Position numbers and translations under genes: made by a program
Shown: positions 25,097-33,296 of the stretch, piece after piece
How positions within the stretch are numbered: the first letter of the stretch is position 1
How the letters are laid out: each line of letters begins with the position of its first letter
Assembly: GCA_050246015.1 (NCBI GenBank)
Contig: JBFWWU010000020.1
Span: forward strand, 1 to 64,000
Source: JTS-AC122 sp050246015
GTDB taxonomy: Bacteria; Planctomycetota; Phycisphaerae; Phycisphaerales; UBA1924
DNA length: 64,000 nt
Direction of reading: 5' to 3'
Notes under the pieces: generated by a model
Told to the model about the DNA's origin: nothing
Databases searched by the model: none
What the model saw: the letters and a program-made list of their open reading frames with translations, nothing else

Positions 25097-26992
25097 CTAC
25101 CGCTCCGCCGCGTCGCACAACTCCGCCTCCACCCGCGTCTGCCCATTCCACGTCGAGAGTCGCGGCTCCACCACCATGTCGAGCATCGCCCCCTCGCGAA
25201 ACCGTTCCGCGTACGCGCCCCAGTTCCAGCCAACCACGCGCATCACCCCGCCGATCTCTCCCGCGCCCGGTCCCGTTTCCTCCTGCTTGCTCGCCGATCG
25301 CTTCACTAGCAGCGAGACGTGCTTCCCGTGCGACCCCAGCATCCTCGGCCCCGTCGCCAGCCGAACCCCCCGCACACGCACACGCACCGGCGAGTTCCCG
25401 CGACCGAACGGCCCCACCCGCTCCAGCGCCCGCAGCGCCTCGTGCGTGAACTCCCGCACCTCCGCGTCACAATCCACCCGCAGCCGCGGCGTCAGCCGCT
25501 CTCCCGCGATCGCCCCGCTCGCGTACTCCACGAACGCCGACGTGAACCCCTCCAGCCGCTCCGACCGGATCGACAGCCCCGCCGCCATGTCGTGGCCACC
25601 GAACCGCTCCAGCATCCCCGCAAACCGCTCCAGCGCCGCGTGCAGGCTGAACCCATCGATCGACCGCCCCGACCCCTGGCATGTCCCGCTCGCGCTGCAC
25701 ATCAGGATCGTCGGCCGCCCAAACCGCTCCACCATCCGCGAGCAGACGATCCCCACCACCCCCGGGTGCCAGCGCTCGTCCGCCAGCACGATCGCGTGCC
25801 GACCCGGCGCGATCATCCCCGCCGCCTCCGCTCGCTCGCACGCCTGCTCGAAGATCTCCCGCTCCACCGCCCGGCGCTCGTCGTTCTGCCGCGAGAGCAT
25901 CGCCGCCAGTTCCTTCGCGCGGGCATCGTCGGCCACCGTGAGCAGTTCCACCGCCGACCCCGCATGACCCAGCCGCCCCGCCGCGTTCAGCCTCGGCGCC
26001 AGTTTGAACCCAACGTCGGTCGCGCTCACCGCTTCACCGTCGAGCCCGGCCGCGTCGATCAGCGCCTGCACGCCCCCGAACCGCCGCGCGTGCGCTCCGC
26101 TCGTCCCCACGTGCCGCAAGCGCGACAGCCCGTACCGCGCGATCACCCGGTTCTCTCCCACCAGCGGCACCACGTCCGCCACCGTCCCCAGCGCCGCGTA
26201 CGCCAGCAGATCCACCAGCAACTCCCGCGTCTGCGCGTCCACCTTCCCGCTCGGCGCCGCAACCAGTCTTCCCCCCGCCGTGTCGCTCACCACGCTCGCC
26301 TCCGCCGACATGGTCGCCAGCCGCCACGCCAGTTTGTACGCCACCCCGGCTCCGCACAGTTCGCCAAACGGGTACGCCGAGTCCGCCCGGCGCGGGTGCA
26401 CGACCGCGAATGCCTCGGGCAACTCGCTCATCGACGACGGCGGGTTGTGGTGATCCGTGATGATCAGGTCTACCCCGCATTCCCGCGCCCGCCGCGCCGG
26501 CCCGTGGCTCCCGATCCCGCAGTCCACCGACACAATCACCTTCGCACCGTCCCGCGCCAGCGCCGCCACCGCCTCCTCTTTGAGTCCGTACCCCTCTTCC
26601 AGCCGGTGCGGCACATACGTCCTCACGTTCGCCGCCCCAACCCCGCTCCCGGCGCCTCCGGCCAGCGCCAACCCGCTCCGGCTCGCCAGATGCCCGAGCA
26701 TATGAAACAGAATCGCGGCGGCCGTAATCCCGTCAGCGTCATAATCCCCGTAGATCACGATCCCTTCGCCCCCATGCAGGGCCTCCAGCAGCCGCTCCGC
26801 CGCTCGGTCCAGTTCCGGCATCAGCGACGGATCGTGCAACTCCGATAGCCTGGGAGAAAGAAACCGCTCCATCGCCCCGGCCTCCCCGTCCGCCCCCAGC
26901 ACGCCGCGCGACCGCAGCACACGCTCGACCAGCGACTCGCCCGGCACCTCCCGCGCCTCGCTCATCACCCAGATGGACCGAAATCCCTGCAC
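25097..26992 (-). CDS. recJ: single-stranded-DNA-specific exonuclease RecJ
   Basis: 631 residues. Removes single strands 5' to 3' in recombination and mismatch repair, using Mn2+/Mg2+. DHH-family motifs are in order: YGDYDADGITAA (motif I), VSVDCGIGS (II), ITDHHNPP (III, DHH), and GAGVAYKL; then DHHA1 (GGHDMAAGLSI) and the C-terminal OB domain. GTG at 26992 is favoured over ATG at 26965 because FRSIWVMSEA matches the RecJ N-terminal W-V pattern. Length is as expected. It is convergent with the remnant upstream and followed on the reverse strand by nothing obvious. Confidence 0.9.
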   Translation of the reverse strand: MQGFRSIWVMSEAREVPGESLVERVLRSRGVLGADGEAGAMERFLSPRLSELHDPSLMPELDRAAERLLEALHGGEGIVIYGDYDADGITAAAILFHMLGHLASRSGLALAGGAGSGVGAANVRTYVPHRLEEGYGLKEEAVAALARDGAKVIVSVDCGIGSHGPARRARECGVDLIITDHHNPPSSMSELPEAFAVVHPRRADSAYPFGELCGAGVAYKLAWRLATMSAEASVVSDTAGGRLVAAPSGKVDAQTRELLVDLLAYAALGTVADVVPLVGENRVIARYGLSRLRHVGTSGAHARRFGGVQALIDAAGLDGEAVSATDVGFKLAPRLNAAGRLGHAGSAVELLTVADDARAKELAAMLSRQNDERRAVEREIFEQACERAEAAGMIAPGRHAIVLADERWHPGVVGIVCSRMVERFGRPTILMCSASGTCQGSGRSIDGFSLHAALERFAGMLERFGGHDMAAGLSIRSERLEGFTSAFVEYASGAIAGERLTPRLRVDCDAEVREFTHEALRALERVGPFGRGNSPVRVRVRGVRLATGPRMLGSHGKHVSLLVKRSASKQEETGPGAGEIGGVMRVVGWNWGAYAERFREGAMLDMVVEPRLSTWNGQTRVEAELCDAAER

Positions 26993-27160
26993 GCCTCAAG
27001 AGTACCGCCCTCGACCCCTCCTCAGACCATCGCCACCGACATGTGCGCCACCCGCATGTGTGACACCGTGCCTGCCACGATGCGCGCCGCCCGCCACGTA
27101 CAGCCGCCATCGGGGCCCCCCGCCGGACGACGAGTCCGCCTGTTTCTTTGATGCCGCGAA

Positions 27161-28699
27161 CTACGGACATCCGCTCAGAAACGCCGTGAAGTAATCGAAG
27201 AAGTCCTGCGTATTCACCGCTCCGTCGTGGTTGAAGTCGGGGGAGTACGAGATCGGGCCGCCGAAGAAGGCTACGATAAAGTCGTAGAAATCCTGCGAGT
27301 TTAGCACGCCGTCGTAGTTGTAGTCGGCGGCGCAGGAATGGAGGATGTAACCGCGGGCGGGCTGGTTACAACTCGCGTCGCATCCGTCCTGCGAGAAGAT
27401 GAGCAAGTCGGGACGCCCGTCGCCGGAGGTGTCGGGGAGTAGCGTCGGCGTATACCCGAAGTCGCCGATGGCGAGCGGACGCGGCCGCGGCGAGACGATG
27501 GTGCGGTAGAGCTGGCCGGTGTGGCCGGAGAAGATGTATGACACGCCGGCGTGGGGCGGATAGCCGGGCGGGGTCTCCTGCGGGGCGGAAACGAGGATAT
27601 CGCCGAAGCCGTCGCCGGTGATGTCGGGGAGGCCGAGGACACCACGACCGAAGGTGCCACTCTGAGTAGGGCGGGGCGAGAATAGCGAGTACAGAAGCTG
27701 TCCAGTCGCTCCCGAATAGACGTATGCGGCACCCGCCGAAGTCGGGAGTCCTGGAGTATCTTGATAGTACGCGGTCACGACAAGATCGCCGCTGCCATCG
27801 CCGTCCAAGTCCCCAACGCCCGTTATGTACTGTGCGAAGCCGCCATATAGCGCGTCGGCGCTTGGATAGATCGTGTATAGGTGCAATCCGGTCGCACCCG
27901 AAAAGACATGCAGTGGAATTGTGTTATTGCCTTCGGAATTGCGCTCGTTCGCCCGGAACGCAAAATCGCGCTCGCCGTCGCCGTCAAGGTCTGGGACCAC
28001 GCAGCCCAAGTATGCGAAATAACCGCCAGAGCGAGGCGTCGGGGAGTGAACCGTTGTCAGGACTTCCCCGGTCTGCACGGAGTAGATATACCCGAGTCCG
28101 GTCGTGCCGTCTGCGTATGGCGCGCCGATGAGCAGGCGCTCAACAGGTCCAAGCATCGGATCTTCAAGCGGCGCCAGGACCAGACCGAATGCACCCCCCC
28201 CACCCGGCGGATAGGTGAGCGTGCGAATCACCGTCCGCTCGCTCCCGGAGATGAGATGAACGTACCCCGCGCTGCCGAGCGGTTCGCTCACGGCGAAATC
28301 GCCCGCGCCGTCGGAGTCAATATCGCCGAGGCTGGTCACAGCGAAGCCGAACTCCCCGAAACCATGCAAGATGGGAGCAATGATAATCTGAAGCCTCTCT
28401 CCAGTGTGACCCGAGAAGACATAGCACCGTCCCGCATCGCCGATCAGAGGTGTTCCTGCATCTTCGATGGGAGCGCCCACCACCACGTCCCCAAAGCCGT
28501 CGCCATCCAAATCTGATATCCCAGCAACACCAGATATCCCAAAGCCGGAAGTCCCGAATGACCCCACTTGGTACGGTGCGATCGTTGAATACGACTGCGC
28601 GTGCGCGGATATCACTGGCATCAGCAGGAGTATCAATGCCCTGATTGATGCATACAGGTTACGAAAACCCCCGCGCCAACCGGATCGACCCGTGTACAT
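27161..28699 (-). CDS. exported FG-GAP repeat protein with dockerin-like tail
   Basis: 512 residues. A signal peptide (SIRALILLLMPVISAHA, cleaved after ~35) is followed by six or seven FG-GAP/integrin-alpha beta-propeller repeats, each with D-x-D-G-D calcium loops (SDLDGDGFGDVVVGAP, DIDSDGAGDFAVSEP, PDLDGDGERDFAF, GDLDGDGSGDLVV). Two dockerin-like repeats (YNYDGVLNSQDFYDFIVAFF and FNHDGAVNTQDFFDYFTAFL) end with SGCP. The same tail is in the 40357 and 61415 proteins, so it is probably a shared export or anchoring signal. A cell-surface calcium-stabilised propeller is likely. Confidence 0.85.
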   Translation of the reverse strand: MYTGRSGWRGGFRNLYASIRALILLLMPVISAHAQSYSTIAPYQVGSFGTSGFGISGVAGISDLDGDGFGDVVVGAPIEDAGTPLIGDAGRCYVFSGHTGERLQIIIAPILHGFGEFGFAVTSLGDIDSDGAGDFAVSEPLGSAGYVHLISGSERTVIRTLTYPPGGGGAFGLVLAPLEDPMLGPVERLLIGAPYADGTTGLGYIYSVQTGEVLTTVHSPTPRSGGYFAYLGCVVPDLDGDGERDFAFRANERNSEGNNTIPLHVFSGATGLHLYTIYPSADALYGGFAQYITGVGDLDGDGSGDLVVTAYYQDTPGLPTSAGAAYVYSGATGQLLYSLFSPRPTQSGTFGRGVLGLPDITGDGFGDILVSAPQETPPGYPPHAGVSYIFSGHTGQLYRTIVSPRPRPLAIGDFGYTPTLLPDTSGDGRPDLLIFSQDGCDASCNQPARGYILHSCAADYNYDGVLNSQDFYDFIVAFFGGPISYSPDFNHDGAVNTQDFFDYFTAFLSGCP

Positions 28700-28767
28700 A
28701 TGTACTCCAGACTTTCACGGAGAATCGACAAGAGCAGGACTTGTCGTCGAGTGACGCAATATCGCAC

Positions 28768-30434
28768 TCACGGCGGGATCAACTGGTCGTACCGGACGAC
28801 AGTGTAGCGTTGCACCTTGGCGCCGCTTGCGTTGAGTTCGGTCGCTTGACCGAGCACGCACACATCGCCGGCATGGTTTACAGCGCCCGCCTCCACACCA
28901 ACCAGCCGAACCGCGACGGCAAAGTCGGTACCATGAGCAGCGCCTGAGTAGAACTCCCAGTTAACTGCGATGTTCCCGCCAACAATCCATCGCTGCATGC
29001 CGAAGTGATCGAGACTGTATGTGACATGATCTTCCAATACACCGGCACCGTTGTATGACTTGCCCGCAAGGTAGATGTTGGCATCCTTGTCAACGAGCAT
29101 GTCGCTCACGCGATCCTCGGCCTGATTCGGTACATTGTCATACGCGTGGGTCCATGCCAACATGCCATCCGGCGCGTTGTATTTGTGCGTTACGATGTTG
29201 TATCCTGTCGCCACTCCACCCCAACTGTCCCCGGCAACGAATACACCGCCGTCGGGGTGCCCGCTAATACCACCATCTGCCCCACATCCGACCCGCTGAA
29301 GCCGCCGTCGTAGATTTGACGCGAGGGCCAGAGAATCGGATCATTCGTCGCGAAGGACTCGCTGTACGCCACCGTGCAGTAATCATTATCTCCAACCGTT
29401 GACGATCCGCCACTGACTTTGCAGTTCGTCGAGCCGGTGACGAACACCCGTCCGCCTCCGACGGCCATCGCCGTCGCCGCCTCGTTCCCTGACACCGCCG
29501 TGCCGGCCCACATCGCCAGGTCAAACCGCGTTGCCGCGGCGAGTGAGCCGTCGCTCGCGTTGAATCGCACCACGGCGTAGTCATTCCCCGTCGTCACACC
29601 CGCCGAAGTACCCACGACCGTCACGCTGGAGGCGTTCTGCGTCAGCATCATGTCGCTGGTCGTGTCTTTGCCGTGCGCCGGGCCGTCGTAGCGCGCGACA
29701 ACCGGGAACCCAACCGCGTCGTACCCCCACAGCGAGTTGCCGAGTCCCGCCGCGCTCCCGTCGAGCTTCATGACAATCAGGTCGAACCCGGTTGATGCCC
29801 CGGCGACTTGGCCGATCGAATGTCCGGCTATGTAGACCGCGTTCCCGCCGCCACCGCCTCCTTCACCGGCGCCTCCCGTCGGTCCGACCCGAATCAACAC
29901 CGGCACGTCGTCCTGGTTCGCCAACTGGAGTTTGTTGTTGTATCGGACCTTCCAGATGATGTGCCCGTCGGTCGATGGGTTGGAAGGTGTGTTCCAGTAG
30001 GCGACGACGACGATGTCCTTGCCGGCGCCCCCCTCGACGACGCCGACGGCGTAGATGATGCTGCCGAAGTCGCCGTCGCCGGCGATGCAGACGCCATAGA
30101 AGTCGGTGGCGTCGTCGTAGGTGTACTGATCGAACAGTTTCGCCGTCGTCGTTGACGCGCCATACAGCCATCAGACCAGAAGCGCCCCACGGCTGAGCAG
30201 AGCGTCCGGTGACAAACATTTCTCCCGTGGCGTTGTCGCCCCCCTGAAAAGTCTGCCGAGTGTGTAACGCGAACCGCGTCGGTGGAACCACCGGCGCACT
30301 GTCGCTCATCTCCCGGGGTGATTGCGCGACCTGAATCACAGGCACGCTCTGTGCCAAGGTTGGTGTGCCGACCCCAAACGCCCAGAGCGCAAGGACCGAC
30401 AAGGACCGACAAGGACCGACGAGGACCGCTTCAT
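28768..30434 (-). pseudogene. broken secreted SBBP/FG-type repeat protein gene, three frame breaks
   Basis: Reading from ATG at 30434 (RBS-like GGGGAAATAAG), the gene is interrupted three times. First, a 10-bp tandem repeat at 30391-30427 shifts the frame inside the signal peptide: with two fewer repeat copies the reading would be MKRSSSVLALWAFGVG and then TPTLAQSVPV, a clean secretion signal. Second, between ~30140 and 30180 the frame moves from MAVWRVN to ASTTTAKLFDQYTYDDATDF. Third, near 29245-29275 it moves again, to GISGHPDGGVFVAGDSWGG and on to the end at 28768. The protein would be rich in Gly/Asp beta-repeats. Pseudogene, or sequencing errors; see findings. Confidence 0.7.
30391..30427. 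repeat. 10-bp tandem repeat in the signal-peptide region
   Basis: AAGGACCGAC occurs three times exactly (30391-30420), followed by a diverged partial unit (GAGGACC). On the coding (reverse) strand it reads TTGTCGGTCC repeated. Because 10 is not a multiple of 3, each copy gained or lost changes the reading frame of the broken gene just downstream. Confidence 0.9.
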
Positions 30435-30526
30435 CTTATTTCCCCGGCAAACAACCACCCGAACCGCAGACCCGAGCGGGTCCGATCTTGGTTTAGATTA
30501 CCCTACTCTTGCCGGAGTTGTCAAGC

Positions 30527-30548
30527 AAAATGCCGCCACAAGGCGGCA
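30527..30548 (-). terminator. terminator of the ECF sigma gene
   Basis: On the reverse strand TGCCGCC-TTGT-GGCGGCA forms a 7-bp stem followed by TTTTGC, a typical intrinsic terminator. It lies ~100 bases past the stop of the sigma factor gene ending at 30651. Confidence 0.7.
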
Positions 30549-30650
30549 AGTTCATTGTCGGTGCCACGCGCGCAACCCGGGATCTACCGGCCCGAGTCGG
30601 TCCCCGTCGCCGCGACCTTCTGCCCCATCGCCCGCAGCGCCCGCGTGAAC

Positions 30651-31268
30651 TCAGAGGCATTCGTCATGTCCTCCGAAACCCCGAGAAGAGCGGCCCGGCA
30701 TCGCGCTTTGGCGCGCGCGACCTCGTCGCTCGCGAGTGGTTCCCTCGGTTGCCCGGCCTCGTTCGGTCCCGACGTGTTGTTTGAGCTTTTGGATTCCACG
30801 GTGCTTCCAGTTGTTGACAGTGGACACTTCCACTCCAAGCGACCGGGCCGCGTCTTCGTAACTCAAGCCTTCACAGACGATGAGCCGGACTGCTTCCCGT
30901 TCGCCGCCGCTGAGACTGTTCATCGCCGCGGATACGGTCTGCGGCTCCATCTCATCGGCTTCATTGTACGGGGCGGTCTTGGCCCAGTTCGCCGGGAGTG
31001 ATTCCCGGCTCAGCCGATCGCCCACTCGCTTCCACCTCTCCAGCCGGCGGTACCGGCGCTTGAGGAGGTTGTCGGCGATCTTGATGAGATAACTCACCGA
31101 GACCTCTTTGTTCTCAAAATCTTCCAGAGAAAGCAGCCGAAAGAACACTTCTTGCGCCACTTCCTCTGACGTCTCGGGGTCCGCGTGCTTCCGAACGAAT
31201 CCGTAGACCCGTTCGAATGAACTCTCGAAGAGTTCCAGCACCGCTTCCCGCTGTTGCTGCGTCGCCAT
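30651..31268 (-). CDS. ECF-type RNA polymerase sigma factor
   Basis: 205 residues from the ATG at 31268; the upstream extension lacks sigma-like sequence. Region 2 is clear (VLELFESSFERVYGFVRKHADPETSEEVAQEVFFRLL, with YLIKIADNLLKRRYRRLERW for 2.3-2.4) and region 4 follows (LSGGEREAVRLIVCEGLSYEDAARSLGVEVSTVNNWKHRGIQKL). A basic, low-complexity tail of ~35 residues (TERGRATEGTTRERRGRARQ) is unusual. No anti-sigma gene adjoins it; the downstream genes encode exported proteins, possibly its regulon. Confidence 0.85.
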   Translation of the reverse strand: MATQQQREAVLELFESSFERVYGFVRKHADPETSEEVAQEVFFRLLSLEDFENKEVSVSYLIKIADNLLKRRYRRLERWKRVGDRLSRESLPANWAKTAPYNEADEMEPQTVSAAMNSLSGGEREAVRLIVCEGLSYEDAARSLGVEVSTVNNWKHRGIQKLKQHVGTERGRATEGTTRERRGRARQSAMPGRSSRGFGGHDECL

Positions 31269-32116
31269 CCGTTTGCTCCTGAGCAGCCTTGGCTCATTGT
31301 CTCGCGCGAGAACCCGGTCCGGAATGATGGCGACGACCATCGCCGCACGCCGCGCCGTACCTGCCCATGCGAGAACGCTCGATCGGTTACACAATCAAGT
31401 TCGGAGGCCGGAAGTTCCCACCAACCGGCTGGCGCCCAGCACGAAACGCTGAGCGTGGGTCACGTTACTTGACAATCGACAGGCTGTCAACAATATCTGC
31501 CAAAATGCCACACAAAATTCCGGATCGATTGTTGAAAGAACATTCGATTCGGTGGATTTTCTTCACGCCGTTCTCATCGGCATCTTTGTTTCACTTTGAT
31601 CGCTTCGCTTGATTGCTCGCGAGCCATGGACGGTTTCGCGCAGCATCTGCGCGTTCTCCTTCGCGCGGATATCCCACCAGCGTGACACGGATGCGTCGCG
31701 CGCTGCCTCCTCCGCCCGAACTCCCGGTTCCGGTGGTGCGGCATCGGCGTACGAGGTTCCGCATGGACTGCTCTCGGCTCGCCACGGACGGCGTGGATAA
31801 CTCCCCTCTCTCGCTCACTCACTCCTTCACTCAGGTCCACTCCCTCGACCTCGACATCGATGCGATGCTCGGCGATGCCGCCGATCGATCCCGCGCCGCC
31901 ATCTCCAATGAGCCACTCCCCCGCGCCCGCGGCGCGGAAGTTCGACGGGTCTCAACCTTCGTCCGTTGGCATTCAACCGCCGCGCTGCGCCAAAGCGCGT
32001 AAGCGGCGTTCCTCCACCCCATCAGACTCCTTCTTCGCCTCGGCTGGTGATGACGCGAAATGTTGCCGCGCCATCGTCAGCCGCGGTTATTTTTGATCAC
32101 GTCTGCTGCGACCAGT
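31269..32116. other. 848-bp region with no supported gene; possible promoter
   Basis: No frame gives convincing protein sequence. Upstream of the sigma gene, AT-rich DNA (31460-31610) holds TTGACA (31469-31474) and its inverted copy TGTCAA (31485-31490), ten bases apart, with a reverse-strand -35-like hexamer about 195 bases before the ATG. The part at 31610-32100 is GC-rich and looks like eroded coding DNA, but without a recognisable product. Confidence 0.5.
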
Positions 32117-33202
32117 TCACCAGCGTTCGGCGTCGTTCTGCGGCGCGAGCGGCCAGACCTTGCTCGGCACACCGTTGATCGTCGTGCCGCCCTGCACGTT
32201 GTCCGTCACGAAGTTCAGGAAGTCGTGCGGGAAGTTCAACTTCGGTGTCGAAAGTTCATCCAATCGGCGAGATTGCTCGGGCGAAAGCCGCACGTCCAGA
32301 CTGCCGACGTTGTCTTTGAGTTGTTCCAGCGTTCGCGCGCCGATGATGGACGAAACCACGCCCGGTCGATTATTGACCCACGAGAGCGCCACCTGCGCCG
32401 GCGAGGCCGAGACCTCGCCCGCGATCGCGATCAGTTCATCCACGAGCGTGTACACGCGGTCATTCAGGTGATTCAGCACCCACGGACTCAGGGCCCGTCC
32501 CTCGCTGGGCCGGGAGTGTCTCGTGTACTTGCCGGAAAGAATCCCCCCTTTGAGCGGTGACCACGGCGTCACTCCCATCCCGAGTTCCCTCGCCATCGGC
32601 AGCAGGTCCCCCTCCACCGTCCGCTCGATCAGCGAGTATTCGATCTGGAGCGCCACCAGCGGCGTCCACCCCCGCAACTCCGCCAGCATCTGCGCCTGCG
32701 TGCACTTCCACGCGGGCGTATCGGAAAAGCCCAGGTACCGCACCTTCCCGGCACGCACAAGATCATCAAGGGCGCGCATCGTCTCGTCCATCGGCGTGAG
32801 TTTGTCCCAGAAGTGCATCCAGTACAAGTCGATGTAATCCGTCTGAAGCCGGCGGAGCGACTCGTCGCAGGCGCTCACAATCCCCTTGCGGTGTGCCCCG
32901 CCCCCGTTGGGATCCCCCGGGAACAGGTTGCCCATGAACTTCGTCGCCAGCACCAGCCGGTCTCGCTTGGCGCGATCGCGACCCAGGTGATCGCCCAGGA
33001 TTTTCTCGGAGTGCCCCTTTGTATAGATGTTGGCGGTATCGATGAAGTTGCCACCGAACTCGATATAGGCGTCAATGATGTTCTTGGACGCGTCAACATC
33101 CGATCCCCACCCCCACTCCATCCCGAAGGTCATCGCACCAAGGCACAGGGGCGAAACGCGCAACCCCGAACGACCGAGTGTGAGGTAGTGATTGAGAGGC
33201 AT
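32117..33202 (-). CDS. aldo/keto reductase
   Basis: 361 residues from the ATG at 33202 (MPLNHYLTLGRSGLRVSPLCLGAMTFG). An NAD(P)H-dependent (beta/alpha)8 barrel with the catalytic tetrad in view: FIDTANIYTKGHSE (Asp, Tyr), LVLATKFMGN (Lys), DLYWMHFWD (His). The NADP-binding end is ALSWVNNRPGVVSSIIGARTLEQLKDNVGSLD. The insertion GNLFPGDPNGGGAHRKGIV is typical of AKR families such as Tas/YghZ-like. Substrate unknown. A soluble enzyme with no operon partner visible. Confidence 0.9.
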   Translation of the reverse strand: MPLNHYLTLGRSGLRVSPLCLGAMTFGMEWGWGSDVDASKNIIDAYIEFGGNFIDTANIYTKGHSEKILGDHLGRDRAKRDRLVLATKFMGNLFPGDPNGGGAHRKGIVSACDESLRRLQTDYIDLYWMHFWDKLTPMDETMRALDDLVRAGKVRYLGFSDTPAWKCTQAQMLAELRGWTPLVALQIEYSLIERTVEGDLLPMARELGMGVTPWSPLKGGILSGKYTRHSRPSEGRALSPWVLNHLNDRVYTLVDELIAIAGEVSASPAQVALSWVNNRPGVVSSIIGARTLEQLKDNVGSLDVRLSPEQSRRLDELSTPKLNFPHDFLNFVTDNVQGGTTINGVPSKVWPLAPQNDAERW

Positions 33203-33296
33203 ACGGAACGGTATGCGTCCTTCAATCGCGCGAACATGGCATCGGGGCCTGCGACGAGCGCCCAGCGCCGAGGAAACGACCGACGAGCACCCGGCG

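Noticed and set aside
31613..32002. Candidate short gene in the 31.3-32.1 kb gap
   Set aside because: Translation shows no domain, coding quality is poor, and several frames compete.
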